Shown: positions 1 through 12,116 of the stretch, one piece after another
How positions within the stretch are numbered: position 1 is the first letter of the stretch
Layout of the letters: each line of letters opens with the position of its first letter
From: Cubamyces lactineus
Taxonomy: Eukaryota > Basidiomycota > Agaricomycetes > Polyporales > Polyporaceae
NCBI GenBank assembly: GCA_022376465.1
Contig: JACDTU010000008.1
Span: 806,001 to 870,000, forward strand
Reading direction: 5' to 3'
DNA length: 64,000 nucleotides
Position numbers and translations under genes: made by a program
The notes under the pieces: generated by a model
Told to the model about the DNA's origin: nothing
The model's input: the letters and a program-made list of their open reading frames with translations, nothing else
Databases searched by the model: none

Positions 1-153
1 GATGCCTGGGCGACTCTGAGCGACTCTGAGCGTCGCTTATAATCGCCGGGCGGATGCGCGCGGGCGGCCTACGTTTCGCCCGCCTGTCTTTGCGTGTCCC
101 TTGTTTGTGTATCGTGATCTTCCGCTCCTTAGTGCCGTCGCTGGACTTCGGCG

Positions 154-1782
154 ATGGCTCGACAATGTAGGCTTGCGTCTCCTGGGGTGCTCATGAGACT
201 CGGGCTTGCAGTTGTTTTCTTTTCCGTCTCGATCTCCTGGAAGGTCGCTGCGTTGGACGAGCCAGTGGCGAATTCATGCTCAGACCCGTCGTATTCTTGG
301 GTACGTTCCAATCTCCAGCATCGGAGTGAACACGCAAGAATTTCATCGCCGCTTGCAGGCATACAACTCACAGGGCCAGTCGCCTTGCCAAGTAGCGTCT
401 GAAGTCATGCAACCATGCGGTAACACTTATGGTAGGTCATATTCGACTATACATATTCATTTATACATTCAGCTTAGCGAGATCTACTAGGCAAAAACGA
501 ATGTTATTGTAACCCAGTGACGTACTCGCTTTGGGCAGCATGCTCGTTGTGTAACGGACAAAGCCCCCACAGGTACGATCATGGGCCTCGACTCCGATTT
601 CCATCTGACATTATGCATGTAGCTTCGGCCTGTATTTTAACGACGCGCAATGTGGAACCCAATACAGTTCACCGTGAGTAGCCAATCCATGAGTCTGCTC
701 AGGTCGATACGAATTGACTCTGATTTTGCATTATCACGATAGACCATCCGATGGGCCTGACATCCCCAGTTGGGCAAGTATACAACTCATAGTGAGTCTC
801 TCCAGCATCATTCCTTTGCGTGGTTGAGCTGATCCCTCGTAGAACGACGATACCTTTGATGTTGCGGCGGCTAAACAAGAGGCGGGGGGTGCGCAACGTG
901 CGTGTTCCTTACTCCACGCGTCTCTGTGTCAGGTTCAATGACTGGTGTGATGTAGCCTCCAATTCGGCGTCGACTGACGGACATGCAGCTCTGCCCTCAA
1001 CACGGAGTCCTTCGCCTCATAGTAGTGATACTCCCGATAGAAGCCCTACAAATCCAGGAGGTTCTCCGACACCGTCACCGTCGCAGTCGAGCTCTGCCGC
1101 GCAGTCATCTATGCCATCGCCACCAACCGATGTAGTTAGTCAACAGACCAGTTCACTGCCAAATCACGAAATCCAGACAGGAAGTTCGCCTACCAGTGCA
1201 ACTGCTGGCCGACTATCGGGACCTCAACCTGCTGCCCCCGCAGTGTCTGGCCAGTCACCTCCCCGACCGACGGCAGCACCCTACACCACTGGCTTCCTGC
1301 AGTCTTCACGATCTGGGGTTGGCTCTCCCAATACAGAGGGCCGTGCACAACCGAGCACGTCGCCACCACCAACTTACGGCTCGATACAGTCTGCCAGAGG
1401 CGGCTCTCGGAACCACATGGGTGCTATCATCGCTGGTGCCGTAGCTAGCGTCGTCCTGCTCCTGATTGCTGCCTTCGTTGCGCTTTGCGTCGTCCGTCGG
1501 CGGCGGCGGCGTCGTAACGCGAAGGAAGCGCTAATCGCGAGTGGCCCACTGGAATGGTGGATGCGCCCCGGAGGGACTCCCATATGGCACCCGGATCCGG
1601 AGCAGTCTGAGTGCAGGACGATCGAACCAGAGGTGCGTACTCTTCCACTTGCCGTAGAAATATTACTGATCAAGACGGTCAACGCGCAGCCTGAAGAGGC
1701 AGAGTCGGAGGTCTCCACTTTGCCTGGTGATGACGTCTCTGAGAAGAAATCCGTCAAATACGGCAACTACCCTGATTTCTGA
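154..1782 (+). CDS. Membrane glycoprotein array gene 1 (type A tail)
   Basis: Exons 154-300, 359-431, 491-572, 623-673, 743-791, 843-897, 956-1632, 1690-1782; they join in phase to 408 residues. The product starts with a hydrophobic signal peptide (about residues 13-35). A short ectodomain follows, with the family signatures C-x5-YSW, QSPC-x-VA, C-x-C-N-x-V-x-YSL-x2-AC-x2-C, IPSWA and FDVA. A Ser/Thr/Pro stalk precedes one membrane helix (about 1420-1497) and a run of seven arginines. The tail carries PL-x-WW-x-RP, SEC-x-TI and ends KKSVKYGNYPDF. I recognise the ectodomain as a widespread Agaricomycete family of unknown function, so a cell-surface or wall-sensing role is inference. The ATG at 154 opens the signal peptide. 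The acceptor at 955 was chosen because the stronger-looking one at 932 gives an early stop. Confidence 0.82.
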
Positions 1783-3507
1783 GGTCACACGCAGGCTCAC
1801 TGCCCTATCCTGCATCTTCAGCATTGGGTGGAACAGAGCATGTAAGTGCTTTGACATACGCAGACGCTAAGGCTCTTGAAGCTGATCTGATGCGTCAAGT
1901 GCTTACCTCGCTCACTACATGGTGTACCGTGAAGACGCCCTGCGGGTCCATCAAGGTCGTCCTCGCTCACACTTCGTTCTCTCATAGCACTCAGCCAGTA
2001 TAGGCTGTGGTCATCTCACCTCGCTCTGCACCCGTTATTATCCCGGGGGCCTGTATACGACATACCCATCGTCCGAATGCAGATTACGCACCGCGTATTG
2101 CATCCAGCGCGCCTCGTCTTCAAGTTCCCTGGTGCACTTTATGGTCGCAACACACAATCATTCAACGTCTCTCCCTCGCCCGTCTTTCATCATTATGCTC
2201 ATATCTGGGGTGCGCATGGTTCTTGTCTACCTCAGGCATGGTTTCACGAGAATACTTGGATAATATCTGCTTGTTCGCTCCCCTGCGCCGTGTCGACACG
2301 TTCGCATGTACAGTTGGGACGTGAGTTCCTCCCAAGTACATCTGGTGATGCACCCGAGCTTCACTGCATGCGGATTATTATCTTCCTTTCAGCACATGTA
2401 CACCAATGTATGTATGGACGTAATACTTTCCAATCCGAGGCTGGTGTATCCGCCGAGGAACGCCGTACACCCGGGGGACTCAGTACTCAGTAAGTAGGCG
2501 CCAGATATATCGGCGCCCAAGATGAGCCGTTCACCGTCAATGCAGTGCCGGCAATTCGACGAGTCCTCAGCACCTCCGTGTATCCGACCCATATGCACTT
2601 CGCTTCTTCGGAGCTGACTTGGTGTCTACGACTCCCCATATAGTGGCTGCATACCTCTGTATACCCTGGCAACGATCTGGACAACAGCGGCGCCACGTGC
2701 ACACCGTGCGCCCCACTACTTTCAACTTCAAGTGTCCTGGACTACAGGCTACAGCCTACAACTACACCATCATTGACAAGGGCACTTACGGTTTCAGCCT
2801 CGACCTCCTCGCCAACGACCACAGCAACCACGATGGAATCGCTCTGAGGATTCTCCACGACAGTCCATTCTGTGCAATTGGCTACGATCATGGACTCTGT
2901 TTCCAGCCAACCAAGCTGGATCGGCGACGAATGTCCAACGCACAGGAATCTCCAGCTGTACTACGTATCCGGCAGCCCATGATTTGGCTTGGGTCCTCAT
3001 TGTGCTCGGGCTGCAGTATGCCAACCATTGACGCGCCGTCGTCACATCGCCGACAGTTGAGTTCTTGAGTTTTTCAATGTCGCAGTGAACTTTCTGTATC
3101 TGGGCTTATCAAACACCTATATCATAGATGTATCATGCATCATGGATGGATACTAATGTCCAGGAAGGGCCACATTTCTAGATCTCCCCCACTTTGAGCT
3201 CAAGTCGCCTTGTCAAGACCAGTCCTGGCAAAGGCGAGGCCATTTGCTGGCGCTCAAACAGGTAGACATATACTTTCGTCTTGAATGGCTCCTATTTCGA
3301 CAATGTGCGTACCCTTTTCGTTCTGTGATGCGCCGCTTTCTCATGAGCAGTTCACTCCCTCAGGCTCGTCGGTAGATGAGTGTTCATCACGCTTCTCTGC
3401 TGGCATCTCTTCTCGGTCCTCACATGGTCAGATGGCGCGAAGAGCAATATAAGCGATAGAGGAGCGTATACAGTACGTCTCTGAGCTTCCCAGACCTTCA
3501 ACCCACA
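1783..3507. other. Gap between array genes 1 and 2
   Basis: No gene can be supported here. Short open stretches exist near 2000-2500 and 2620-3070, but none shows the ordered family motifs with usable splice sites. A few family-like scraps (for example QFD near 2556) could be decayed copies, but they are too weak to call. The 3420-3507 segment is the gene 2 promoter and closely matches the segment before gene 3. Confidence 0.5.
3447..3453 (+). promoter_or_regulatory. TATA-like box before array gene 2
   Basis: ATATAAG sits 55 bases before the start codon at 3508, inside the motif GAGCAATATAAGCGATAGAG. The same motif lies before gene 3 at 6288-6294, so the two genes probably share promoter control as well as coding sequence. 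Confidence 0.5.
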
Positions 3508-5060
3508 ATGGCTAGGCGACCTACGACGATAACTTGCCTCGGCGTTCTATGGTTCACGACAGTACCCCAGTGGTTTGCATTTTGGAGAGGCGTACATGCT
3601 AGCACGCCGTGTACGAATGCAACATTCAGTTGGGTATGTCGTTCAGCAATCTCTAGGTGCCGATAGTTCCCATATGCGAAACGTAGGTGAACAATGCGGA
3701 TGGACTATCGCCGTGCGACGTGTGTGGTATTCTCGTGGGCGCATGCGATGGGCAGACTTGTCGTTCGACGCATCCCACTAGGGCGGAGTATCTACGCGTG
3801 CGCGATCAACTCCAAACCCCGTGTTTCTGCAACACCCTCAGTTATTCGCTCAGAGCTGCATGTGAATTGTGTACGAACGTGGCCATGCAAACGTACAGCC
3901 CCCGAAGTTGTTGTCCGCTATGAACTTACTAACCCCGGCCAGTGAGTCAGAGTACATCGCAAGTCAGTGCGACCAGGGCTTACTCAAAACGTGAGTAACT
4001 CCGGATCCACGGGTGACATTCTCCGCGTAGTGTCAAAACGTTGACGCGCCCCTCCTCGCAGATTCCCCTGCTCTTTGCTCCCAAACGTTGTCGTACCAGA
4101 GTGGGCATATCAGGATGTGGTTAGTGCGACGAGGTCTTTCTCTTACTCTGCTGACGCGAAATACGCAGGTCGACGGCTGGTTCAACGATACACCAGCATC
4201 GCAGATAGCGATTGGTGAAGCAACGCGTGAGTGATCCTCGCAGCGACCTCATTAGAGCTAGTGTTATACTCAGACAGTATGTCAATGAAAAGCAGTACCA
4301 TCCACGGTTTCCACCTCCACCGACGACTTTCCGGGTGCAACATCAACGATTGGGAAGACCTCTACCACGCGAATGCTCTTGAGCCCTGGTTCCGCAACGA
4401 CGTCCGCGCAACCAACTACACTAGGTCCTCCCTCACAGTCGATCGCGATATCTGCACCTTCTCAGGCTCCCGAGCAGACGACAACGGTGCCTCATTCTTA
4501 TAATATTTCGTCCGACAGTCTGCTTGGAGGCGATACTTCTACGCCCGCGACGATCTCTCAGCAGACATCTGCATCCATGTCCTCAGATGTCTCGCCCTCG
4601 TACGTCCCACATGGCCCGGATCAACACACCGATGGGAGCCCCAACAAAATCGACCCCGTCATCGGCGGCGTCACCGCGGTCGTCTCAATTGCCCTCGCGA
4701 TCATCTTCGCGGCCTGGCTTATCCGTCGCCGTCGTAGGCGAGATGCCTCTGTATGCAAGGACCGACCGCCGTTGATCGACAAAGACGAGATGTGGAAACA
4801 CGAACCCGTAACATTGTGCGACGATGACCAGCCGGGAGACGCACGCATGTCCTCAACGCAGGTGCCTGGTGCCCCCGTTCCCCTTGAAGCTATATGTACG
4901 TGTCCTTTACGAACGGTCCCGGCTACTTGCCCTTACGACGTTCATACAGGATCCTGACGACCCGACTACCTATCCTCCGCCACTTTCCGAGATCCTTGGA
5001 GAGACCACCACTCCTCACACCGTTCCTGAATACCGACAGGTTCTTCGGAGGCAGGCTTGA
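3508..5060 (+). CDS. Membrane glycoprotein array gene 2 (type B tail, out of frame)
   Basis: Exons 3508-3633, 3687-3892, 3943-3990, 4062-4119, 4169-4226, 4296-4895, 4950-5060. Signal peptide, ectodomain with SPCDV, CFCNTLSYSL, VPEWA and WFN motifs, Thr/Ser stalk, membrane helix (about 4660-4725) and six arginines. The 206-nt second exon fuses what are two exons in genes 1 and 4-8. The expected tail (LKLY, then DPDDPTTYPPPLSEI) is encoded, but the summed exons leave one extra base and the tail is off by one frame. Read strictly, splicing gives a stop right after the membrane-proximal segment. The slip lies near 4871-4885, beside the run GCCCCC. Either the gene has lost its tail or there is a base error. 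The 5' two thirds closely match gene 3. Confidence 0.75.
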
Positions 5061-6370
5061 GGGCGACCATACGAGGACGAGGGCTCACAAGGAACGGATT
5101 GGTATTGTATAATTCTAGCAGACTATATCGTCTTGATATCCCGATGTCGACCGTGACGATTCGGACTCGGATGGAAGTTCGAATGTCTAGACTCTCTCTG
5201 AGTATTTATACGTTATGTACGGATGTAGCGGATGGGTTCGTCAGCTGGCAGTGGGCGGTGAATGTCTGAACGATGTCCTCAAAATACGGCCGAGGGTGTG
5301 TCAAGGCCTCGCTCGAGGCGTCCTCGGGTCACTTGCAGTGGAACACTGCAGGCTGTCGAGCGGGCGATCTTAAGTTGGCGGGGAGGACCAGCGGCCGGCG
5401 CTTGTCGGACGATTGACGCAGCCGCCTCGAAAGCGCTCAGCGCTCACTGCAACTTGCCACCAGTTCAATGTGACAATGCCATCTCGCTTGCCATGCCATG
5501 ACGTTCTGCTACTCAAGTCGACCTCGTTGAACTGCGCCTTGTACGCAGTTTCTTGGCATCAATATCTTCCACGAACTCCTGCGTATGTGTACCCCGCGTC
5601 ACTAGAGGCGAGAAATCGCTGGCACTGCGCCGATGGTTCCGCATCCGGTGACGCTGAGCACCTCCCCGAAGACTGCAAGCTATCCTATCGGGCTGTCTCT
5701 CCTCGTTCCAGTGAGTAGGGCTTGAATACGATGTCATCGCCGTTGGCCGTTCGAGGTCTCTCATGTGCTCAAACTCACAGAAACGGAGTGAACCATTGAC
5801 CTTGAGTCTTGAGTGAGTTACAGGCTTCTTACATCTTGCCCAAATAGTGTCTATGAGCACGTACTGACCCAGGCATCGTAGTATCACGTTGACAGCGGCG
5901 CAACCTCCGAGTCATTCCAAGTGCCGACCTCGACATGTCGCGGATTGAAATGTAACTCTATCTTGAGTTGTCTGATGTCGTCCCTATCAATGTCAAGGAA
6001 GCGCACCATAACTTCCTGTTTCTACAGAGACGAGGCCTCCCCTGTGAAAGTCGACCTCGCGAAGACGACGCCGTTTGCTATCGGATGCTCACATCCAAGG
6101 CCAAAACTGTTGTGGATAGGCTCCTTTCCCGGCATCGTACGCTTCAATCGGCTTTCCCCCCGTCCTCACGGACAGCCCACCTTGCGGTAATGTCATGCTG
6201 CGGCTTCACAGCATCGACGTTGGCAGATAGATGCCCATCGCGCTTCTCCGCTGGGATGTCTGCGCGTGGTAAGATGCCGCGAGAGCAATATAAGCGATAG
6301 AGGAGTGCATACCGCACAGCTCCGATTCCCTTGGATCTGCTCTAACAGCTTCCCGCGCTTCTGACCCCCC
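5061..6370. other. Gap between array genes 2 and 3
   Basis: No gene supported. Open stretches at 5262-5718 and 5921-6300 lack the family motifs and splice order. From about 6260 the sequence is the gene 3 promoter, nearly the same as the one before gene 2. Confidence 0.5.
6288..6294 (+). promoter_or_regulatory. TATA-like box before array gene 3
   Basis: ATATAAG within GAGCAATATAAGCGATAG, 77 bases before the start codon at 6371. It is the duplicate of the element before gene 2. Confidence 0.5.
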
Positions 6371-7850
6371 ATGGCTAGGCGACCTGCGAGGATAGGTCGC
6401 CTCGATGTTTTATTGTTGGCGGCAATAATCCAGTGGTCCACGTTTTGGAGAGGCGTACGTGCAAGCACGCCGTGTGCGAATGCAACATTCAGTTGGGTAT
6501 GTCATTCAGCAATCTCTAGGTGCCGATGGTTCCCATATGCGAAACGTAGATGAATAATGCGGATGGACTATCGCCGTGCGACGTGTATGGTACTCTCTTG
6601 GGCGCATGCGATGGGCAGACTTGTCGGTCGACGCACTCTACTATGGCGGAGTACCCACGCGTGCGCGATCGACCCCAAACCCCGTGTTTCTGCAACACCC
6701 TCAGTTATTCGCTCAGAGCTGCATGTGAATTGTGTACGAACGTGGCCATGCAAATGTACAGTCCCCGAAGTTGTTTTCCGCTCTGAAATACTAACCCCGG
6801 CCAGGGAGTCAGAGTACACCGCAAGTCAGTGCGACCAGAGCTTCCTTAAAACGTGAGTAACTTCGGATTCACTGGTGACGTTCTCCGCGTAGTGTCAAAA
6901 AGGTGACGCGCCCCTCCTCGCAGATTCCCCTGCTCTGTACCACCAAACGTTGTCGTACCAGAGTGGGCATATCAGGATGTGGTCAGTACAACGAGGTATT
7001 TCTCTTGCTCTGCTGACGCGAAATACACAGCTCGACGGCTGGTTCAACGTTACACTGGCATCGCAGATAGCGGTTGGTCAAGCAACGTGTGAGTGATTCT
7101 CGCAGCGACCTCTTCTGGGCTAATGCCGTAGTTTTACGTTTCTACTTATAGCAACGCCGCCTACGAGTTCTAGCCATGACCGTGGCTCTGCTAGTGAGGC
7201 ATCGGCGACCGAAAGCTCGGCCTCACAGGTGTCTTCTAGCCTTTCGTCCGCCATAGCGACTACGACGCAATCATCAGCGCAGTCGATTACACTTGGCCCT
7301 CCTTCGCAATCTATTGTGACACCAACATATTCTCCTGGGGGAACGACGAGGCCTCAAACCGGCGATGTTCCGTCCAGCAGGCGATATAGTAGTATCAATG
7401 ACGGCTCGGCCAACCCCGGAACTTCCATGAGCTCCCTGCCAACTGCGTCGGCTGTTGCGAACACCACCGCGCCGGAGTCTGCACAGTCGAACGCTCCCAC
7501 CAACAAAACCAAATCACCAGGCTCCCTCATTGGCGCAGTCGTGGGTGGCCTTGCCATGTTCAATATCGTCGCTGTGCTCGTGGTCTTGTACTTCCGTCGA
7601 CGACGGCGACGACAGCGCGAAGCTGCACACGAGAGCGGGCCATTGCACTGGTGGAAGCGTCCCCCGGAATGCATGCCACAGCCTGTCCACCGAGCGGCTT
7701 CCGAGTGCACTACAATCATACCGGAGGTAAGCCGTCTCAGCACGCTGAGTATCAACATTCCTCTAACGTGAGCAGCAGGACGGAGACCTACTATCAGACG
7801 ACGAGTTCGCAAAGAAGTCGGTCATGTACGGTAACTACCCGGACATATGA
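6371..7850 (+). CDS. Membrane glycoprotein array gene 3 (type A tail)
   Basis: Exons 6371-6496, 6550-6755, 6805-6852, 6924-6981, 7031-7088, 7152-7726, 7779-7850; 380 residues in frame. Exons 1-5, their introns and the promoter are close to base-for-base copies of gene 2, including the fused 206-nt exon. Both stalks contain TLGPPSQSI. After that the copies part: gene 3 has the type A module, that is SGPLHWW after the arginine block, SEC-x-TI, and a last exon ending KKSVMYGNYPDI, as in genes 1 and 4. The membrane helix is near 7525-7590. This mix suggests a chimera formed by unequal exchange or conversion within the array. Function unknown; a surface receptor or adhesin-like role is inference. 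Confidence 0.82.
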
Positions 7851-8420
7851 CAAAGCCGGGACGCTGCGTTGCATCTTCGGATTGTATATATCGTTCTTGC
7901 AATCTTTATCGGACAAGATGAATGAGGCGCGACGAGTCGACGGAAGGAATCTGCAAAGGGGCACCGCCGGATTCAAGGTGCATCATGATCTAAATACACC
8001 CGCGATCCCGTGTAGGTGCCTTGCACGAACGGCGGCCGCAACGGCCCCGTAGTACGCGCCAACCGGGAAGTGCGCGATATAGGCATCTGCTGTAGTGTCG
8101 TTTCCCGGGCCCACAGCACGACGCATGACGACGCGAGGTGAGTCTGCAAGTCGAATTCGACCGTCTGTCGAGTGGCAGGATAGGCGTGCCTGCGGTTAGA
8201 CGCCCGGAGGAAGATAGCATGGATCGCAGCGCGCGCGCGTCCACCATCTGACAGATGATCAAGACGCGGAGTTGAATGGAGGGTGTGCTTCTCCGAGTTC
8301 CATCTCCCGCGCTGGAGGCTGCATGGTGACCGTTGAGTTGTTGACAGATGCATATAACGGCGCGCCGCTCGGGCTCGCGTACGTACGGTATGTCGCCTTC
8401 CGCTCTCATCCTCATCTGAC
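7851..8420. other. Gap between array genes 3 and 4
   Basis: I see the 3' end of gene 3 and the promoter of gene 4 and nothing else. The open stretch on the minus strand at 7973-8542 has no recognisable motif. Confidence 0.5.
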
Positions 8421-10097
8421 ATGTCCCAGCCAGGGTCTAGGACTTTCGCTTGCTCTACTTCAGTCATCTTGTTAATTCTGTCATCAGTGGGCCACGCCTT
8501 GGGAGGTTCCTCGAACACTTCACCACAGAACACGGGACACATTACGCTGTTACCTCAGCAATGTACGCTTTCGCAGTATTCGGTGGGTGTCGGCTGGCAC
8601 ATACGGCCGTCAACTTCCATACCCTACCTCTTCGAGCTCTACTGACATACTACAGCTATCAAGCTCCACAGGGCAGACGGCGTGCGATGTGGCAAATGCA
8701 TTTGCGAACCCATGTGCTGCAAGCATAGGTATTGTCCTTTGCTCTTCGTGCGTTGATACAATGCTGATTTCTGCTCCTTACGAGTAGTAGGCAAAGCACC
8801 GCTCGATAGCTCATCTTGCGCCTGCAATACCGTGATGTACTCCCTGGTCTACGCTTGCCTCCTCTGCGCCAACAGACTGCCCAACAGTGTATTCCCGTAA
8901 GTTGTTACAACCAACCCTTGATGAGATGAGATGGCGCACTTATCTCGCCCCACAGTTTCGGTCAATATGCCGGGGAACTAGACTGCTCATCGACTCTCGG
9001 CAACCAGTACGTACGGAGCAATGATGTTCAACCTGGTTTCATAAATATATTTCCCCAGGTACAACGGTGCCATCCCCGCAGGATTCGGCATACCTCCCTG
9101 GGCAACCCTGGGTCTGACGGTGGGTTCTTTATCGACAACTTGGTAGGGTTTGTTCTCATTGAGCAACAGGGCAGTCAGTCGTTCGACGTTGCTGAAGCGC
9201 AGAAGGTAGCGAAGCAGGGTATGTTTCTAATCAGCTCAAGAAAGGTTGTTGTTACTGATAGGGCCTGCCAGCGTCATCGCCGGATGGCCCATCGTTGACA
9301 CCATCTACCCCTTCACCGACTCCTCGGCCTCCTACGCAAACACCATCTGCGGAGCCAACTGGTGGCAGCACGCCATCTTCTCCACAAGGTTCATCAGAAT
9401 CTTCAACCCCTACTGGGGCTTCTTCGCCGCCTGCATCCGCAAACTCATCGCCCGCGCATACTGCAAATCCCTCAGCGACGGATCGCGCTGCAACGAACTC
9501 CACGAACACATCCTCCAGCAACGCGGACGCGTCAGCCAGCGTGACATCCAGCGTCCCACAGTTGAGCGATCAAGGGAACCTCTCGTCTCCTACAGATACT
9601 GGTGCCGATCCGCAAGGCGATCCACCTTCGCCTACGAGAGGGCACTCTCCGGGTCGTCCATCACTAGATGCTCCCACTGGCACCTCGGCGAACCATGGCA
9701 CGACTAGCGGCGCGGCGGGGACGCCTAGTAACTCACACATCGGTCCAATTATTGGCGGTGTGGTAGCAGCTCTCGTCGCGTTAATCCTCGCGGCGTTACT
9801 TGTATTCTGTCTCCTTCGCCGCCGCCGCCGACAACGAGAGGAAGAGATGATGCGAGCGAGAGAACCTCTCGACTGGTGGAGACGACCGGCCGGGATCCCG
9901 ACTTCTCTGCCCGCCGATCGTGGAGGCTTGTCTGAGTGCTCTACCATCAGAGGCGATGTGCGTAATCCTGTTTATATCCACATATTGCTCTCCTGAACAT
10001 CGTGTAGGACGCAGATTCGGAACTGGAGACGCTGCAATGCGACAGCGTGTCGATCGAGAAGAAATCGGTCATGTATGGGAACTACCCCGATATATGA
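8421..10097 (+). CDS. Membrane glycoprotein array gene 4 (type A tail)
   Basis: Exons 8421-8582, 8656-8728, 8788-8896, 8956-9006, 9059-9119, 9170-9218, 9272-9957, 10008-10097; 426 residues in frame. Signal peptide, then family motifs TGQTACDVA, CACNTVMYSL, FGQYAGELDC, IPPWA and FDVAEAQ. The stalk is long and rich in Pro, Thr and Ser. The membrane helix (about 9742-9815) is followed by RRRRRQRE, PLDWWRRP, SECSTI and a last exon ending KKSVMYGNYPDI. The acceptor at 9271 is preferred over one at 9261 because only it keeps the Thr/Ser-rich frame. Exons of 73, 51, 61 and 49 nt match gene 7 exactly. Function unknown. Confidence 0.83.
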
Positions 10098-10801
10098 TGT
10101 TCGGAACTGGCGAAGGCGACGACCATGGACTGCTTTACTCGCATGTGCTCGTGACACTCGTTCGGATATGACATTCTTTTTTACACTAGATCTCACTCCG
10201 TGCCCTGTTTTGCCCAGTCTGGGCGGACGCTGTAGTGCCAAGCACCAAGATGGAGGCACGATTACGCCGACGATAGTTCCCAACCAAGCTACACCCTAGC
10301 TCCGATCATGCTCGGATGTTAGCATATGCAGCTGTGGGAATCCCGCCGTCAGAGCTTTGCATCGCTTGTGCACGAGGACGCGGGCGCACTAGTACGGTAA
10401 GTTCAGTGGCTTCGTCCGCAATCTGTACTAATCCAATATATGTTCATATCGCCAGACTAAGCTTCACCCTAGCAGAACTCCCCCGTGAGAGGCATCCTCG
10501 CTACTATATAACGGAGGACACCGCCAGATGGGCCACTCAAGTCCCGGTCGTGGTTGCGTCGAAGTGATCCAGGCAATTTCGTGACCTGCAGGCTGCGACT
10601 AGAAGATGATGCTACTCTGAATGTCTGGTCATCTATGTGGTCCAACCTTAGTCACTAGGACACTGCGCCGCTGCACATCTGGGCTATAAAATCATCAGTC
10701 GATCGTGATGCGCGGATGACGGTTGCACTTTCCCCCTCCTTCTGTGCTGCTTTGACGCTTCTGTGCTGCACTCGTACGTGGCTTTGAGGCTTTCAGCAGC
10801 A
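10098..10801. other. Gap between array genes 4 and 5
   Basis: No gene supported. A TATA-like TATAAAA at 10685-10691 lies about 115 bases before the gene 5 start. An open stretch at 10316-10567 has a CxxC but not the rest of the ectodomain. Confidence 0.45.
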
Positions 10802-12116
10802 ATGACAAAGGCCGCACGTACGATCTTACTGCTCGCCGTGATGCAATTCTACGGTGCTCGGAAGATTCGAGGCAACGCGCTGCTAGACGTACCTCAATAC
10901 GGCACATGCGGAGATTCGGCGACGTACAATTGGGTGAGTTCTTTCCCGGCTTTGGAGTATGACACTCGTATGAATCGCTGGCCGACAGATGTACAACGGG
11001 ATGGGACAATCCCCTTGCGAGTTGGCGAACGATCTGGTTGGCCAGTGTAACGTTACACAGAGTTCGTGTCATACGCAGTCATGATTGTGCCAGCCTACGT
11101 TTGCAGACTTACTTGAGACAGGTTGGTCGCAGTGTGCGCTGGTGTACTGCTGCACCGTGACCTACTCGCTGTACGCGGCTTGCTTGATCTGCAATGGACA
11201 ATCGACCGAGTCGTGAGTACCACTGCTCCCGTGTCAGTATCTCTCGGTCTCTGGTGACTCACACTATGAACTCGAATAGATGGCCTACGTATTATAACAA
11301 CGCGGGATGCACTGCCTCGTGCGAAGGCCTGTCCGGAAACGGGATACCCCAATGGGCATCTCTTCCCTTACTGGTGAGTCCTGCGGAATAAGTGCGCGTC
11401 GACATGAGGGATCTGTGATCGAACGTGGATATAGGATAATCAGCTCAACGTCAAGGCAGCGCAACAGGAAGCAGAGAGTACTCGGAGTAAGCCCTGCCTC
11501 TCTATCTAGAGTTATATGGTTCTGCGAAGATAAATGTCGACGGCACGAACAGCGACCACGGTAGGGACGACGACTCGGACTGCGTCGGCCGCGACGGGTA
11601 CTGCCCACACAACTGGTACGACCGAGATCGGCACTGTGACGAACGGGACCAGGACGGCGGCTACGACAACGACGGGCCCCCCTCAAGGGACGTCTGCCAT
11701 CTCGCGCACTGACAGAAGCTCGAGCAAGGCAGCCCCAATCGCTGGCGGTGTTGTAGGAGGACTTATTCTGATCGGCATCGCAATCGTGCTCGTCCTCTAC
11801 TCCATGCGCCGTCAGCGCCGTCGTCGAATAGATGCCATCTTAAACGTTCCTCGGCCATCTCGAGCATACAAGCCCGGGGAGCTGGATCCCGCGATCGACA
11901 CACCGTCCGTCGAGCAGACAAGATATACGCCTTCGTCTTTGACTGGATCCCCAAAGTACAATATGAGGCTATACGTATGTGCTCATTACTTGTGGAAAAG
12001 TAGACATGGCTGATGAACGGTGATGCTCTGACTCACAGGATCCCAGCGACCCGAGTACCTTCCCCCCTCCCTTGTCTGTGATCCATGGTGAACGTAGGAT
12101 GCCGATGGCCTCTTGA
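10802..12116 (+). CDS. Membrane glycoprotein array gene 5 (type B tail)
   Basis: Exons 10802-10933, 10989-11061, 11107-11212, 11280-11373, 11435-11486, 11553-11974, 12039-12116; 318 residues in frame, the shortest intact member. Signal peptide, LLDVPQYGTC, MYNGMGQSPCELA, CCTVTYSLYAACLIC, YYNNAGC, IPQWASLPLL. The stalk is almost pure Thr/Ala/Gly. The membrane helix (about 11735-11800) is followed by RRQRRRR and a tail that reaches MRLY, then DPSDPSTFPPPLSVIHG from its own exon. The 94-nt exon 4 fuses two exons of genes 1, 4, 7 and 8, as in gene 6. With gene 6 it forms a subgroup by intron pattern and sequence. Function unknown. Confidence 0.82.

Noticed and set aside
2619..3068. Open stretch that could be a stalk or ectodomain of a further array gene
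   Set aside because: Lacks the ordered Cys motifs, membrane helix and arginine block.
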